DNA of 64,000 nt from the NCBI GenBank assembly GCA_029339505.1, contig JAQISU010000210.1:10429501-10493500 (forward strand), read 5' to 3'. Shown here piece after piece: positions 52,265-61,911 of this stretch. The notes beneath the pieces were generated by a model. It made no database searches, was not told the origin of the DNA, and worked only from the letters and a program-made list of their open reading frames with translations. Within the stretch, counting starts at the first letter, position 1. The number at the start of each line of letters is the position of its first letter. The DNA is from Unio delphinus (taxonomy: Eukaryota; Mollusca; Bivalvia; Unionida; Unionidae). A program made the position numbers and the translations under genes.

Positions 52265-52482
52265 GGACTTGATCAAATATTCGGTTAAAATCACCGTAAA
52301 CCTTAGCAGCAGAGAGGGTGAGTGACAACGACGTTGCGACATCAACGAAAACGCGAATGCGAATCCCATGTTCACTGTCATTTTTTTTTCTAGTTATTTC
52401 GCGAGAAGGGTCTAGTGTTATTTGGAGGGTATAATCAAAAATAAAAACAAAAAATGTTGTAGGATTCACCCTCTCTGCTGCT
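52265..52482 (-). repeat. right terminal inverted repeat, element C
   Basis: Inverse of 36164-36380. The foldback unit is 52305-52482 with AGCAGCAGAGAGGGTGA and TCACCCTCTCTGCTGCT at its edges. The target duplicate CATCA follows. Confidence 0.95.
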
Positions 52483-52578
52483 CATCAGCACACCCATATA
52501 TATGAAAACTGGAATGAGCACGATGGACATCTCGTCGTTCATTCTCTGTAGGAGATCCGTGGCAGACGAGTTGTTCAT
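52483..52578 (-). pseudogene. GPCR amino-terminal segment, cut off by element C
   Basis: The minus strand from an ATG at 52578 encodes 32 residues: an extracellular N-terminus with an N-x-S glycosylation site (MNNSSATDLLQR) and the start of helix 1 (VLIPVFIYMGVLM). The frame continues directly into GIVGNAFVCYF at 36163 if element C and one CATCA are removed. Upstream (52579-52620) lies a short leader and TTATTTTCAG, a good splice acceptor, so a 5' non-coding exon probably lies further right. Confidence 0.88.
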
Positions 52579-52620
52579 GATGAAGGCTATTAAGGTGATG
52601 CTTTCTTAACAAACTTCTGA

Positions 52621-54000
52621 AAATAAAAGAAAATATTTCTATTTTGAGTATGTATTTCCATAATATCAAAGTAAATAATATGGCCTTCGTTTAATTTTTA
52701 ATTTAAAAAAGATCATTCATACCACGGTTTGTGCTGAACGTTGAACGTATTTAAAACAAAAGATTCTGTTTTAAGTTTAGCTAGCCGTATTTAAATTATT
52801 TGTACCTGTGTCTTATAGCTTTACGTAATTGTCTGATATACTTTAACGTACTTGTGTCATATACATCAACGTACTTGTATGATATACTTGTACGTACCTA
52901 CGTGATATACTTTCCCATACGTATATTATACGTTTCACGTACCATGGTTGATATTCTTTTAACTAACTGTTTGATATATATTTACGTACCTGTACTATAT
53001 AATTGTAGACCAATAAACGTTACAGCGTAAAATATTAACAAATATCCACACCAAAGCACAATTTCTAGTTCGCTTTTTACAGAATCTGGGTCACAACTGG
53101 CCCATCTCTACATTTTCTTAGATACTATAACCTAAGAAATATTCCCACTCTCCAGATGCAGACGAATAAGAACGTATTAACATAAATAAGGATGCCACGT
53201 CCGATGCAGGCACCTTATTCTTGAAGCCCCTCAGTTTGAGTGTGCACTAGTACTCAATCAAGTGTCAGTTCTAAACACAGTTTCTTTCTAGTTTGATATC
53301 ATCACTACGCATGGTATTTGAGTGCCTGTGGCTGCGAATCATTTATAAAGAAAACAACTCTTAAAATGAAAGACAGGTATAGATATTAAAGGTCACCGCA
53401 TCTCACTAAAGAAATATTGGCTAACGGAATTAAGAAGCTACGGTGCCTCCATGGTTAGCATGCCGAACTCAAACCAAACGGGTGCAGTTTACGAATCTTA
53501 CATTCATCCCATGACAGCTACTGTGGTGTGTTTTACTCGGATAGCCTCGGCACTTAATAAACTACGTGTGTGTTAGTGCCGTAAAATTCCAAATCAAACC
53601 GAAAAGGAAGTTGCTGATCTGCTAAGCGGTAGAGCTTTCTTCTTTGTAAGAATGTTCAAAAGTGAAATTGTATGTTAAAATTCCTGCTTATATTTCCAAA
53701 TTTTTTCTACTCTAATTTATTTTTCTGCTAATATTTCTCTCTGCACCACGATTGGTCCATTGTCCGCAAGTGCACAACTACACAAAGTCAACAGCCGATG
53801 TCGCGAGCGACCAACATCACGGACAGTGTATGCTATAGCAGGCCACATTTTCTCACTAAAATTAATGTTTCTCTATAACTTAAATTGGAATGTGATGAAA
53901 AAATAGTTGTATCTAACATTATCAGGTGTTCTATTATGATTTCACTATATTTCTATTTTCCAACTACTTCTGAGACCGTTTACATTATGAGAATCATTCA
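52621..54000. other. host DNA right of the GPCR
   Basis: No coding gene recognised. It is probably in part the first GPCR intron. A degenerate ~28-bp repeat (CGTACTTGT-TGATATACTT) covers 52800-53000. Two weak tRNA-like A-box strings (about 53445 and 53620) may be SINE remnants. Confidence 0.5.
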
Positions 54001-54024
54001 GTAAAGTGCTTGTCAGGCTACGTT

Positions 54025-54380
54025 CTGACACGAGGCATTGTTTGCATAGGACTGGTATGAGTCCCGTGATAATGTTACGTCTGAGAAGGTATTCGACAGA
54101 GACGTGTCTCGTGATAACATTCCATCTGAGAAGTAATTCGCCTGAGATACGTTCCGTAATATTCCATCTGAGAAGAGGTATTGGGTTGAGATGCGTCCCG
54201 TGTTAGTATTCCATCTGAGATTATATTAGTCAAAGATACGTACCGCATTAATGTTACATCTGAGATGATATTAGATAAAAATAAGTACCGCAGTAATGTT
54301 ACATCTGAGATGATATTAGATAAAAATAAGTACCGCAGTAATGTTACATCTGAGATGGTATTGGACTAAGATACGCATCA
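54025..54380. repeat. ~56-bp minisatellite, main part
   Basis: Six or seven diverged units containing AATGTTACATCTGAGATGAT / ATTAG, then GATACGTACCGC or GACGTGTCTCG. Two units (54235-54345) are nearly identical. The array is interrupted and resumes at 55725-55795. Confidence 0.85.
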
Positions 54381-55560
54381 TTTTATTGTTACTGTCACGG
54401 AATGATGTAGTTAGTTTTATTCAGAAAATACATTTACTCTCGTTTTGTTTATCGTGTGCAACGATACCTGTGGGTGATTTTTATATATGGGCAGTTGTAC
54501 TTCCGAATCGTCAATACAATTCGCTCTACACCGCACGTGCAGGGTGTTCTCGATACGGAGAACGAAAACGTATAAATACTATACTATATGTGAAGGGTCT
54601 TTACATTACTAAGGGTTTTGTCAACAAGCGGCTGGTTTAAAGGACGGTAGCTGAAGGGCTATTGATCCGACGGAGGGAGGATTGGCACAACTTTAGCTGT
54701 AGTGGTAGGTACATTTTTGGTACTGAGTGATAGCTTTTGTATTACTATATTTACCTTTGCATGTATGTTATATAGTTTTTACACAGCATAATGCGTGCAT
54801 TTTCATCTCTTGTTTGCAAGGCATTTAGATTGGTAATGTAAAGCTATATTTTTTTAAAAATAGAATGGTTTACTATCAGCATTATCGAACAGGGAAGATT
54901 TACTATAGAACCCGTCATTTTGAAATGTGATAATAATAAAGTCTTAATAATTTAACGTGTATAACGTCATTACGTTATGTCTGTATTAAGATTAGTAAAC
55001 GGTGTCGGGTATATTTTCAGCTATTGATCCGAGGGTGTTAAACGTCCGGTGTGTCCGGAGCTGTCAAACGTCGGGAACTGTGTTTAAATGCACTGGTGTT
55101 TGTAGAAATTGTGAAGTTTAATTGTACCAGCTGTGGAGCTGTATACTAATAGTCGATTATATCTATTTATTTGTAATTTGTTAACCGTGGGCTGATATGG
55201 GTTTGCGGAACCCAGTATATCTTTTGGGACTGGCAAGATAAGTCGTATATCTGTTCCTTTATTATTTTCAAATATAGTTTTGCTACTTGAGTGTATACAT
55301 TGTTACTATATGAGTCATCCTGCATTGTTTACTACGTGAGTGAACTGTATTAATCTTTTTTGTATATTCTCTGAGGTTTTTGTATCGCTGAATCATTTAT
55401 TTGTATCATTGTATCATTTATTTGTATCATTGTATAATTTGTTTGCATATTCGAGTCTGTGCGTTATTATATTTAAATAAATCCAATATTTGGATTACAA
55501 TACGCACGCATTTCATTTTTTTGCTTATATATATATATATATATATCTATATCTATATAT

Positions 55561-55641
<81 letters not shown>

Positions 55642-55724
55642 CGCCACATTAAACCATAATTTATTATCTGTATCATCAAACGTGTTCTGTTATCAATCCG
55701 AAATATCCGTCCCGGTTATCTTGC
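54381..55724. other. ~1.35-kb segment interrupting the minisatellite
   Basis: Foreign to the array on both sides. No coding region. It has a (TA)n/(GATA)-type microsatellite at 55528-55640. It starts near TGTTACTGTCACGGAATGAT, but no matching terminal repeat was found, so the type of insertion is unknown. CTATTGATCCGA occurs twice (54660 and 55021). Confidence 0.5.
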
Positions 55725-55795
55725 TCTGAGATCGCAGTAATGTTACATCTGAGATGGTATTTGCCTTCGAAACGTACCGCAGCAATGTTACAAGT
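55725..55795. repeat. ~56-bp minisatellite, displaced end
   Basis: CGCAGTAATGTTACATCTGA / GATGGTATT and ACGTACCGCAGCAATGTTAC match the array at 54025-54380. Confidence 0.8.
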
Positions 55796-56027
55796 AGTGA
55801 TATGTAGCACTCTAGCGGCATTGGAAATCCCAGTCGAAACGATCGTGTGGCACTATAGCGAAAATGGAAATTTAACATCGTGGGTCTGTCAAGCGACAAG
55901 GGAAATTTAACATGGTTAGTATATCTAGCGACAAGGGGAATTTAACATGTGCAATATTATTTGGTCCTGTCTAGCGACAAGGGAAATGTCGGCAAAGAAA
56001 GCAAATATCTTTTCGAGGTATATGGGT

Positions 56028-56043
56028 GGCCCTGAAAAGGGCC
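56028..56043 (-). terminator. histone-type mRNA 3' stem-loop, minus strand
   Basis: The minus strand reads AAAGGCCCTTTTCAGGGCC followed by ACCCA: a perfect 6-bp stem, a 4-base TTTC loop and the canonical flanks of replication-dependent histone mRNAs. CTCGAAAAGAT, a plausible purine-rich U7 site, follows 10 bases later. No histone ORF ends upstream; only unassigned ORFs at 56063-56313 precede it. Confidence 0.7.
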
Positions 56044-56339
56044 TTTGGTTTTTTGTTTAACATTATATCGTTAACACAGAGAAAATCTCACGGATCTTCT
56101 TCTCTTCCTCAAACTTCTCGTCACTTCTGGTCCGTATATTAGTATTCTCTTCAAACAACCTTGTCTCTCTAAATAAATTCTTCTGATCCAAAACTTTGTA
56201 TCCGTGATCCTGATAATGGTCCATGATGCTCTGATATGCATTCGGTACAGAATAGCATTGATGAAACAAGGGTAGAGGATTTTAAGTTGGTCAACATCTT
56301 GTGCCGAGAACAAGTCAAGCGAATGCAGTGTACTGTGGT

Positions 56340-56490
56340 TATTAATAGGGGAAGAGCGGATCGAAACGGACTGAGTTTATTCACCAATCCAAACATGCGT
56401 TACAAAATTCAGTCACAAAGAGAGCAGTCTGTGACGTCCCTTTCCCTATATAGAGCTACTAGAGTCTGTGCGCAGTCAATCCATGCGAGA
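56340..56490. promoter_or_regulatory. CCAAT/TATA promoter-like interval
   Basis: CACCAATCC at about 56381, TGACGTCC at 56431 and CCCTATATAGAGC at 56445, followed ~30 bp on by CAGTCAATCC, form a good plus-strand core promoter. Upstream CTATTAATAACC on the minus strand could serve the opposite direction. The layout resembles a divergent histone promoter, but no histone coding sequence follows. Confidence 0.4.
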
Positions 56491-56520
56491 AAGTTATCTA
56501 TCATATCGGAAACTAAGAAG

Positions 56521-57051
56521 ACGATGAATTGGGGTGAATCAGCGCTGGAGACAGCAAGTAATGGTACAGCAGTGACTACCAAAGTCATGACAAATCGACA
56601 TCCAGAAGAAGTTGATTTTAACTTGGATATTGTGGATTTTCTAACTTCACAAGAATTTGTTCCGTACTCTTTGTCACCTTCTCCTTCTTATTTGCACGTC
56701 GATGATTATAAACAGATACAGAAATAAGAATTGAAAGAATTTTTACAACATCAGAAAGAAACAGAACAAACTTTTCACCTTCAACAGCGAGAAGAAGAAG
56801 CAAGAAGGAAACACCAGGAAGAAACAGCAGAAGAGAAGAAGGAAGACCAAGGACAGAAGGAGAATAGTGAAAGTCAAACGGTCACGGTATGTTTAGACAT
56901 TTTAGTAGAGTTAACGAGTCTTAAACAATTGTATCAGACTTTTTCTTTATTACGACCCAGGAGAAAAAGACCTCGAGCTAAACAACCCAACTTAACTGTG
57001 ACTACGCCTGCCATACCATCTGTAGTGATTTCTACCACATCATTGACATGA
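56521..57051 (+). pseudogene. charged ORF remnants downstream of the promoter-like interval
   Basis: Two adjacent frames, 56236-56727 (the last ~60 residues protein-like: MTNRHPEEVDFNLDIVDFL, SPSPSYLHVDDYKQIQK) and 56731-57051 (Gln/Glu/Lys-rich coil, then RRKRPRAKQPNLTV). They are separated by one stop codon at 56725. I recognise no family. The charged coil resembles parts of retroelement gag proteins, like the stretch at 57379-57765. Confidence 0.35.
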
Positions 57052-57378
57052 TCATGTCGAAAAGTATACCTTGGCCGTGACAAAGGCTTCTGACAATTAA
57101 AGATGGTTTAGTGGCGTTCCTGAGTTACAATGGTGTCAGAAGTGAGATCGCTGGATTAAGTGAACTGTCAATCATTTTTGTTTGTGAAAGTATACATTTG
57201 ATGTTTATATTTGATCGTGACCTTCTTGTCAAGATAATCCTCAAGTAGCGTTTATTTTGGTTTAGTTTATCAAGGTCCGTGGCTCCAGTATAAACATGTT
57301 TAAAGCATTGGTTTGGTTACCTTTATCAGGAAGATCAGGTCAGTCTGTTCTTTATATTTATATTTATATTACAATTGT

Positions 57379-57765
57379 CATGTCTTCCCTTAGGGACTTG
57401 GTTGCCTTAGGCAAATAATTTGGGTATGAAGGTGAAGGTTTAAGGAAATTCATTCAGGAAGAACAAGCCCGGGAAAGGGAAGAAAGGGTAAGGGCAAGGG
57501 AATTAGAAAGGGAATCCGAAGAAAGAAAACGGGAATTAGAGAGGGAAGCCGTTGAAAGAAAATGGGCCTTTGAGAAGGAAAAGATAGAATTAGAGAAGCA
57601 GGCCCAAAGGGAAAAGATAGAATTAGAGAAGCAGGCCGAAAAGGACAGGATAGAATAGGAAAGGGAAGCTGAGGACAGGAGAATAGAGTTAGATAGACGA
57701 GTCAAAAGTATCTTGTCAAAGGAAAGACAGCTCGTCATTCTTTCTCCAGCCAAAGGGCTGAATGT
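57379..57765 (+). pseudogene. LTR-retrotransposon gag-like fragment
   Basis: MSSLRDLVALGK, a TAA, then FGYEGEGLRKFIQEEQARE and a long Arg/Glu/Lys heptad-rich coil (RARELERESEERKR, EKIELEKQA repeated), with a TAG at 57655. The opening and coil are typical of gag N-termini of Ty3-type elements in molluscs (general knowledge). No protease, RT or integrase remnant follows, so it is a fragment. Confidence 0.6.
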
Positions 57766-58660
57766 CTCTGAATGTCTCTGAATGTGATTGATTGTGCCGT
57801 GATTGTGCTGTTTAATTGTGCAATCAAATTGAGGTGTCTGACTGTCTGTCAGACTGTCTATCCGTCTACATTTGTATCTGGCGTAAACAGGAGGTCATGA
57901 TGTCCGAGGATATCTGTCGTGATGTGTAAATATCCGGAAATCTAGAAGTCTAAATGTCCGAGTGTCGGAGCTGTCTAGAGGTGTAAACGTCCAGGGTAGC
58001 ATCTAAGTGTTTTGGACCGGTGGTTCTAGTAGGTGCTGTATGCTGTCTGTACGTATAACTGTAGTGGATCCGTGAAGGGCAAGTGGTCGATAAAAGTATT
58101 GGGTCAACCCTAGGTATTCGGAGAAGCTGTGCGGCGATTCAACAGTTGGTTAATCGTACGGTTGTACAGGGTGGAGACGTATGTGTGTGTTTCACTTGTA
58201 GTTACAATTGAATACATTGTTATATTTACACGTAGTTACTTTGAATCACAGTAGTATTTCAAGGGATTACATGAATCTCAATAACATCTAGATGTTTGTA
58301 CTTGTTGTCGCAATCCATACGTTCGATAGTATAGTTTGATGTCTGTATTTTTTATCGCAATTTATACGTGCGATAATATAACTTTTGTAAATGTTCCACT
58401 TTATTTGAAACATTTGTGTAGTCCATGAGGTTCCTTGGATCTGTGTTTATTTTGTATTAATATTTAATTTATTTTTAAATTGTGAATTTTTGTGAAGTGT
58501 GATCGTGGGTTCAACGAATGAGTCATTGTGTTGATACATCATTTTTTTCATTAATAATTTATTTCTTAAATTTTCATCATCTTTCACATATTGTGTTTGT
58601 GTTGTTCATTTAATCCACCAACCACTCTGTAACAATTTTATTTTAAACAAACCAATACCC
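57766..58660. other. non-coding stretch, possible LTR remains
   Basis: No ORF. Repeated short words (GAATGTCTCT, GTCTGTC; GTCGCAATCCATACGTTCGA vs ATCGCAATTTATACGTGCGA at 58308 and 58361) and GTCCGGAGCTGT-like phrases that also occur near 55040 hint at decayed LTR sequence. Not proven. Confidence 0.4.
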
Positions 58661-58663
58661 AAC

Positions 58664-58679
58664 CGTCCTTTTCAGGGCC
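58664..58679 (+). terminator. histone-type mRNA 3' stem-loop, plus strand, degenerate
   Basis: CGTCCTTTTCAGGGCC followed by ACTCA, with five pairs including one wobble and the TTTC loop. CTCGAAAAGAAAT follows, the same U7-like site as in the minus-strand copy at 56028. It points away from that copy, as expected for the two ends of a divergent histone pair. Confidence 0.5.
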
Positions 58680-59034
58680 ACTCAGATCTCTCGAAAAGAA
58701 ATACTATTTAAATTGCCTAATTGAATGAAAACTCAAAGGTCATTTTTACCCACGATATACGTGTGAGTGAATGATTGTGTGAGTTTAGTTTAGGTTTTTA
58801 TTCTCTAAAATCAAAACCAAGAGACACGTACGTTTTTCTGTCTGATGTATTCTTGGACAATTGTTACAATCCAATATCACAACACAAAATAACACAATAC
58901 AACTTCAAAAAGTTCATAGGCTTCTTCTGTTCATTCTTTCTGTTTTTCCAATTTCTTTACTGTCACAGTTATTTTTTTCTTCCTTCTGACTTTCGTTTCA
59001 TCTTTTTTTCTTGTCTTTGTGAACGTATCGGGGT

Positions 59035-59156
59035 TCTTCCTTTGGGGAAGGTACCTCTTCCTCCTCCTGTTCAGAATTCCTCTCCCCTTCCTCCTGCTCC
59101 TGTTGTTTCTTGCGGCAGTTTGGAGACCAATGTCCTTTCTCTTGACAACGATAACA
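59035..59156 (-). pseudogene. CCHC zinc-knuckle fragment, probably gag-derived
   Basis: The minus strand from 59156 reads CYRCQEKGHWSPNCRKK, a CX2CX4HX4C knuckle, then an acidic Gln/Glu tail and a stop near 59007. There is no start codon close by and no other domain. Retroelement gag or a cellular CCHC protein remnant are both possible. Confidence 0.5.
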
Positions 59157-59219
59157 ATGACAAAAATATTATTTTTGAATGTCTCACTTAATAATAACAC
59201 CATCAAGTATTGCAATCAA

Positions 59220-59546
59220 AGTATTCTGATTCTGTACAACATTTGACATTTAATACAGAGTAACCATCTTCAAAATGATTGTTGTAATCATTTTCAATTT
59301 CAAACTATTTGTTGATGACCAAAAAAGAGCTGTGTTTGGAGAATGTCAGTGTATTTTAAATTAACTACTGCATTATTGGAGAGTTATTGCCTTAATATTT
59401 TTCAATCATTTGCCGTCTAATTTATGACTTGTGCACAACATTTTTTTGTTTCGTTTCATTCTGGCTAGATTCTGATATTTGACAGAGTCAAAATCTTGTC
59501 GAAATATTTCATCAAAACAGTCTCTGGGGTCGTACTATCTCTAAAA
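59220..59546. other. host intergenic DNA
   Basis: AT-rich with no feature recognised. Confidence 0.4.
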
Positions 59547-59857
59547 CCTCTCCGGTGGCCAAGTGGTTAGAACATCCGCCGCGGATGCGGGAGTTCGTGG
59601 GTTCGATCCCCGGCCTAGTCATGCCAAAGACTTCCAAAAATGGTATTAACAGCTGCCTCGCATGGCGCTCAGCATTAAGAGGTTCGTGTTAAAACTGGTC
59701 GGCCTGGTGTCAGGGTAATGTGACTAGGTGGGACTCCATGCTACATGTCTTTGGCATGACGCCTCAGTGCAAGACATCACAATAAACCATCTCACTGCAG
59801 ACATCGTAGCGATATGACTGAATATTGTTTTTTAAAGCAACGTTAAAAATCAAAATC
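59547..59857 (+). mobile_element. tRNA-derived SINE, molluscan type
   Basis: The tRNA-like head has A box GGTGGCCAAGTGGTTAGA (59554) and B box GGGTTCGATCCCC (59599). The body has CATGCCAAAGACTT, CTCGCATGGCGCTCAGCA, GGTCGGCCTGGTGTCAGGGT and a 3' part with ATGTCTTTGGCATGACGCC, then AAGCAACGTTAAAAATCAAA and a (CA)n tail. The body layout recalls the bivalve RUDI-type SINEs (from memory, not checked). It is not a functional tRNA gene: the anticodon and acceptor arms do not form. Confidence 0.85.
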
Positions 59858-59889
59858 ACACACACACACATACACACACTCACACACAC

Positions 59890-59932
<43 letters not shown>
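59858..59932. repeat. (CA)n(TA)n microsatellite at the edge of element D
   Basis: CACACA runs with CATA interruptions followed by ATATATATATA. It joins the SINE tail directly to the truncated integrase of element D. Confidence 0.95.
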
Positions 59933-59934
<2 letters not shown>

Positions 59935-60437
59935 ATCTCTTAACCCATTCACAAGATCGTTTATCCTGAATAAATTACATCGCGTATTGATATCCAAATA
60001 ACCGCTCAGCAAGCGTCCGATTAATTCGTTCAACAATTGCCTGATTGCGATGTAGTGCAGTATGCCCTCGTCTGATAGTGACATTATGATTCTTCATTGT
60101 TGATAACATTACACCCTGAAATTCCTTGCCAGGATCAACTTGTAATAGATTTGGCCAACACAGAGGACCCCTTCGATAAATCCTTTCAAAAGCAGAAGCC
60201 ACTTCAGTTGATGATTTTGTCGGTTCTGCTTGTTTGTATCGACTCACAACATCAACTACAGTTAACGCGTATTTGTAACCACCATCATGTGGCAGAAATA
60301 ATATATCAGCCTGATGAACTTCATTAGGAATGGTCACATCAAAATGCGAGTAGTTAATTCGTTTAGGCGTTAGCGAGTTTACTGATTGCTGCTATGCCCC
60401 TCCAGTATCCTCTTGGAGAATAATAAATAGATTCCAT
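59933..60437 (-). pseudogene. Polinton integrase, truncated (element D)
   Basis: MESIYYSPRGYWRG at 60437, then a ~80-bp deletion removes the helix-turn-helix-like segment and shifts the frame. The rve core is open from about 60337: VHQADILFLPHDGG (Asp), LLQVDPGKEFQGV (Asp), QAIVERINRTLAERLF (Glu). It ends at the microsatellite shortly after the catalytic Glu. C-terminal domain absent. Confidence 0.88.
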
Positions 60438-60444
60438 GTTGTTA

Positions 60445-60956
60445 TTAATTACCCGCACCTAACATCAATTTACCATTCATAGCCGATTTTACTAACCATG
60501 AAGCCAACTTTTCTTTGAAAGATTTATCAGTGATAGAATCCAACGCATGAATTAATTTTACATCTGCGAGATGTCTGTGTTGCAGATTGCTGCTTTTATA
60601 AGCAACATCATGAGCATGATATGCCTTATCAACAGCGTTTATTGGATATTCACCGGGTTTGGGTTGGTTTTGATTATCGAGTCTGATATCGAGTCTCGTC
60701 CCGGGTCCACAATAATTATACCCTGGAAGGTTTTTTCTATTGGATACTTTTCCCATGGTGTTCCTGGAAGTTTAGATAGCTTGGCTGCGATATCACCTCC
60801 TCGTTTTTTTTTTAAGTCCTTAGAAACAAATCCAAATTTCTTTGTACTACATTGTACACACTTACCAGAAAGTACTGATCTGTTATTGCTACTTGTAATG
60901 GTAGTCAAGTCATCTGTACCAGTACGCTTCTTACATTTCACACAATATAGATCCAT
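60445..60956 (-). pseudogene. zinc-ribbon plus phospholipase A2 protein, frameshifted (element D)
   Basis: Here the zinc ribbon is complete (CVKC ... CVQC) and reads in frame through an A10 run (60804-60813) into KKKRGGDIAAKLSKLPGTPW, showing that ribbon and PLA2 form one protein. The frame fails further on near 60740 in another A-rich run. The PLA2 motifs YNYCGPGT and HAHDVAYKSS are intact, but the Cys before the His is Tyr (KAYHAHD). Confidence 0.85.
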
Positions 60957-60973
60957 AATATATTTATAATAAC

Positions 60974-61642
60974 ATGAATGTAATTGATTATTCAGCTACC
61001 CGACGACGGGAACCTATTAAACACCATGCGATGTTACCGAATTCAATAAGAATGATTATAATAGGACCATCTAGAAGTGGCAAGACACAACAACTACTTA
61101 ATTTTATAACGAGATGGATGAAATGGGACAAGTTGTATTTGATAGCTCCAAGTCTAGATGATCAGCGATGTTACAATGTATTAAAAGATTTTAACGACAA
61201 AGCGGTAGAAGAATCCGGCAAGGGTATTATTGAGTTTATAACCGATATCGATGAAGCACCGAGCATTGATCATATTCATGGAGATATTGACAATTTAGTC
61301 GTATATGATGATATCATGTTAGACAATCAAAAGAATCCCGCTAGGATATTTTCCAGAGGTAGGCATAAAAGAACTGACGTGATATATATTACTCAACGAT
61401 ACACTCAAATACCAAAAGTGATCAGAGATAACTGCAATATTCTTGCTGTATTCAACGGAGTTGATACTCATACGCTACGAAATATTTGTCAAACTTGGTG
61501 CTGCGGGGATATGGATCATAATCGATTTAAAAATTTCTTTAGTCACGCTCAGTCAATCCCACATGGATTTGTGACGATAAATTTATCAGACCCGCGACGC
61601 GATATCGTGTCGGACTTGATAAAATATTCGGTTAACCCATAG
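60974..61642 (+). CDS. FtsK/HerA-type packaging ATPase (element D)
   Basis: 222 residues from MNVIDYSATRRREPIKHH. The Walker A is GPSRSGKTQ (Gly to Arg inside the loop, still fitting GxxxxGKT), Walker B NLVVYDDIML, and the sensor block SRGRHKRTDVIYITQRYTQ. The last ~12 residues are out of frame (DPRRDIVSDLIKY where C has DPRTRYRIGLDKI), so the C-terminus is altered by a small indel at about 61597. Probably a recently inactivated copy. Confidence 0.88.
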   Translation: MNVIDYSATRRREPIKHHAMLPNSIRMIIIGPSRSGKTQQLLNFITRWMKWDKLYLIAPSLDDQRCYNVLKDFNDKAVEESGKGIIEFITDIDEAPSIDHIHGDIDNLVVYDDIMLDNQKNPARIFSRGRHKRTDVIYITQRYTQIPKVIRDNCNILAVFNGVDTHTLRNICQTWCCGDMDHNRFKNFFSHAQSIPHGFVTINLSDPRRDIVSDLIKYSVNP

Positions 61643-61911
61643 CAGCAGAGGGGGCGGCGACAACGGCATGGCGTCTTTGAGGTAACCTCAATTTACCGAA
61701 TCTACATTTTTTTTTTTTTTAATTTTCCAGGAAGCCTCAGTTTGCCGAATCGACGCCTCTAAAAACTTGCAAAATAGACGATTCTATATAACACTTTCGA
61801 GGAAGCCTCAGTTTGCCGAATCGACGCCTCTACAGCTAACATTTTCGAGGAAGCCTCAGTTTACCGAATCGACGTCTCTATCGCTCTGTCTGATTGGCCC
61901 TCTCTGCTGCT
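61641..61911. repeat. terminal module of element D
   Basis: Bounded by AGCAGCAGAGGGGG and CCCTCTCTGCTGCT. It is longer (271 bp) than in B or C because it holds three copies of GGAAGCCTCAGTTT(G/A)CCGAATCGACG (61729, 61802, 61849). Confidence 0.85.

Larger units (their letters stand above)
36164..52482. mobile_element. Polinton/adintovirus element C, 16.3 kb, best-preserved copy
   Basis: Bounded by ~217-bp inverted repeats (36164-36380 and 52265-52482) and flanked by the 5-bp direct repeat CATCA (36159-36163 and 52483-52487). Removing the element plus one CATCA rejoins the GPCR reading frame in its first membrane helix, which proves the exact borders. ATPase, integrase, Cys-rich protein, major capsid, pX-like, protease and penton-like frames are open. 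PolB, PLA2, fibre-like and hydrophobic genes carry one or two lesions each. Confidence 0.97.
59933..61911. mobile_element. Polinton element D, right-end fragment of 2 kb
   Basis: Contains integrase (truncated), PLA2 pseudogene, packaging ATPase and a terminal module, in the arrangement of elements B and C. The left border is a microsatellite inside the integrase core. There is no second terminal repeat. Sequence is closer to C than to B in the ATPase start. Confidence 0.92.

Noticed and set aside
55473..55729. Tyr-Ile repeat ORFs
   Set aside because: Translation of the (TA)n/(GATA)n microsatellite.
56063..56313. Histone H3 or H4 coding sequence ending at the stem-loop
   Set aside because: A few residues (LFEENTN; LERQG) recall H3 or H4 ends, but the rest does not align; too weak to call.
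59554..59625. Functional tRNA gene
   Set aside because: A and B boxes are present, but the acceptor and anticodon stems do not pair and the sequence continues into a SINE body shared with 32825-33035.
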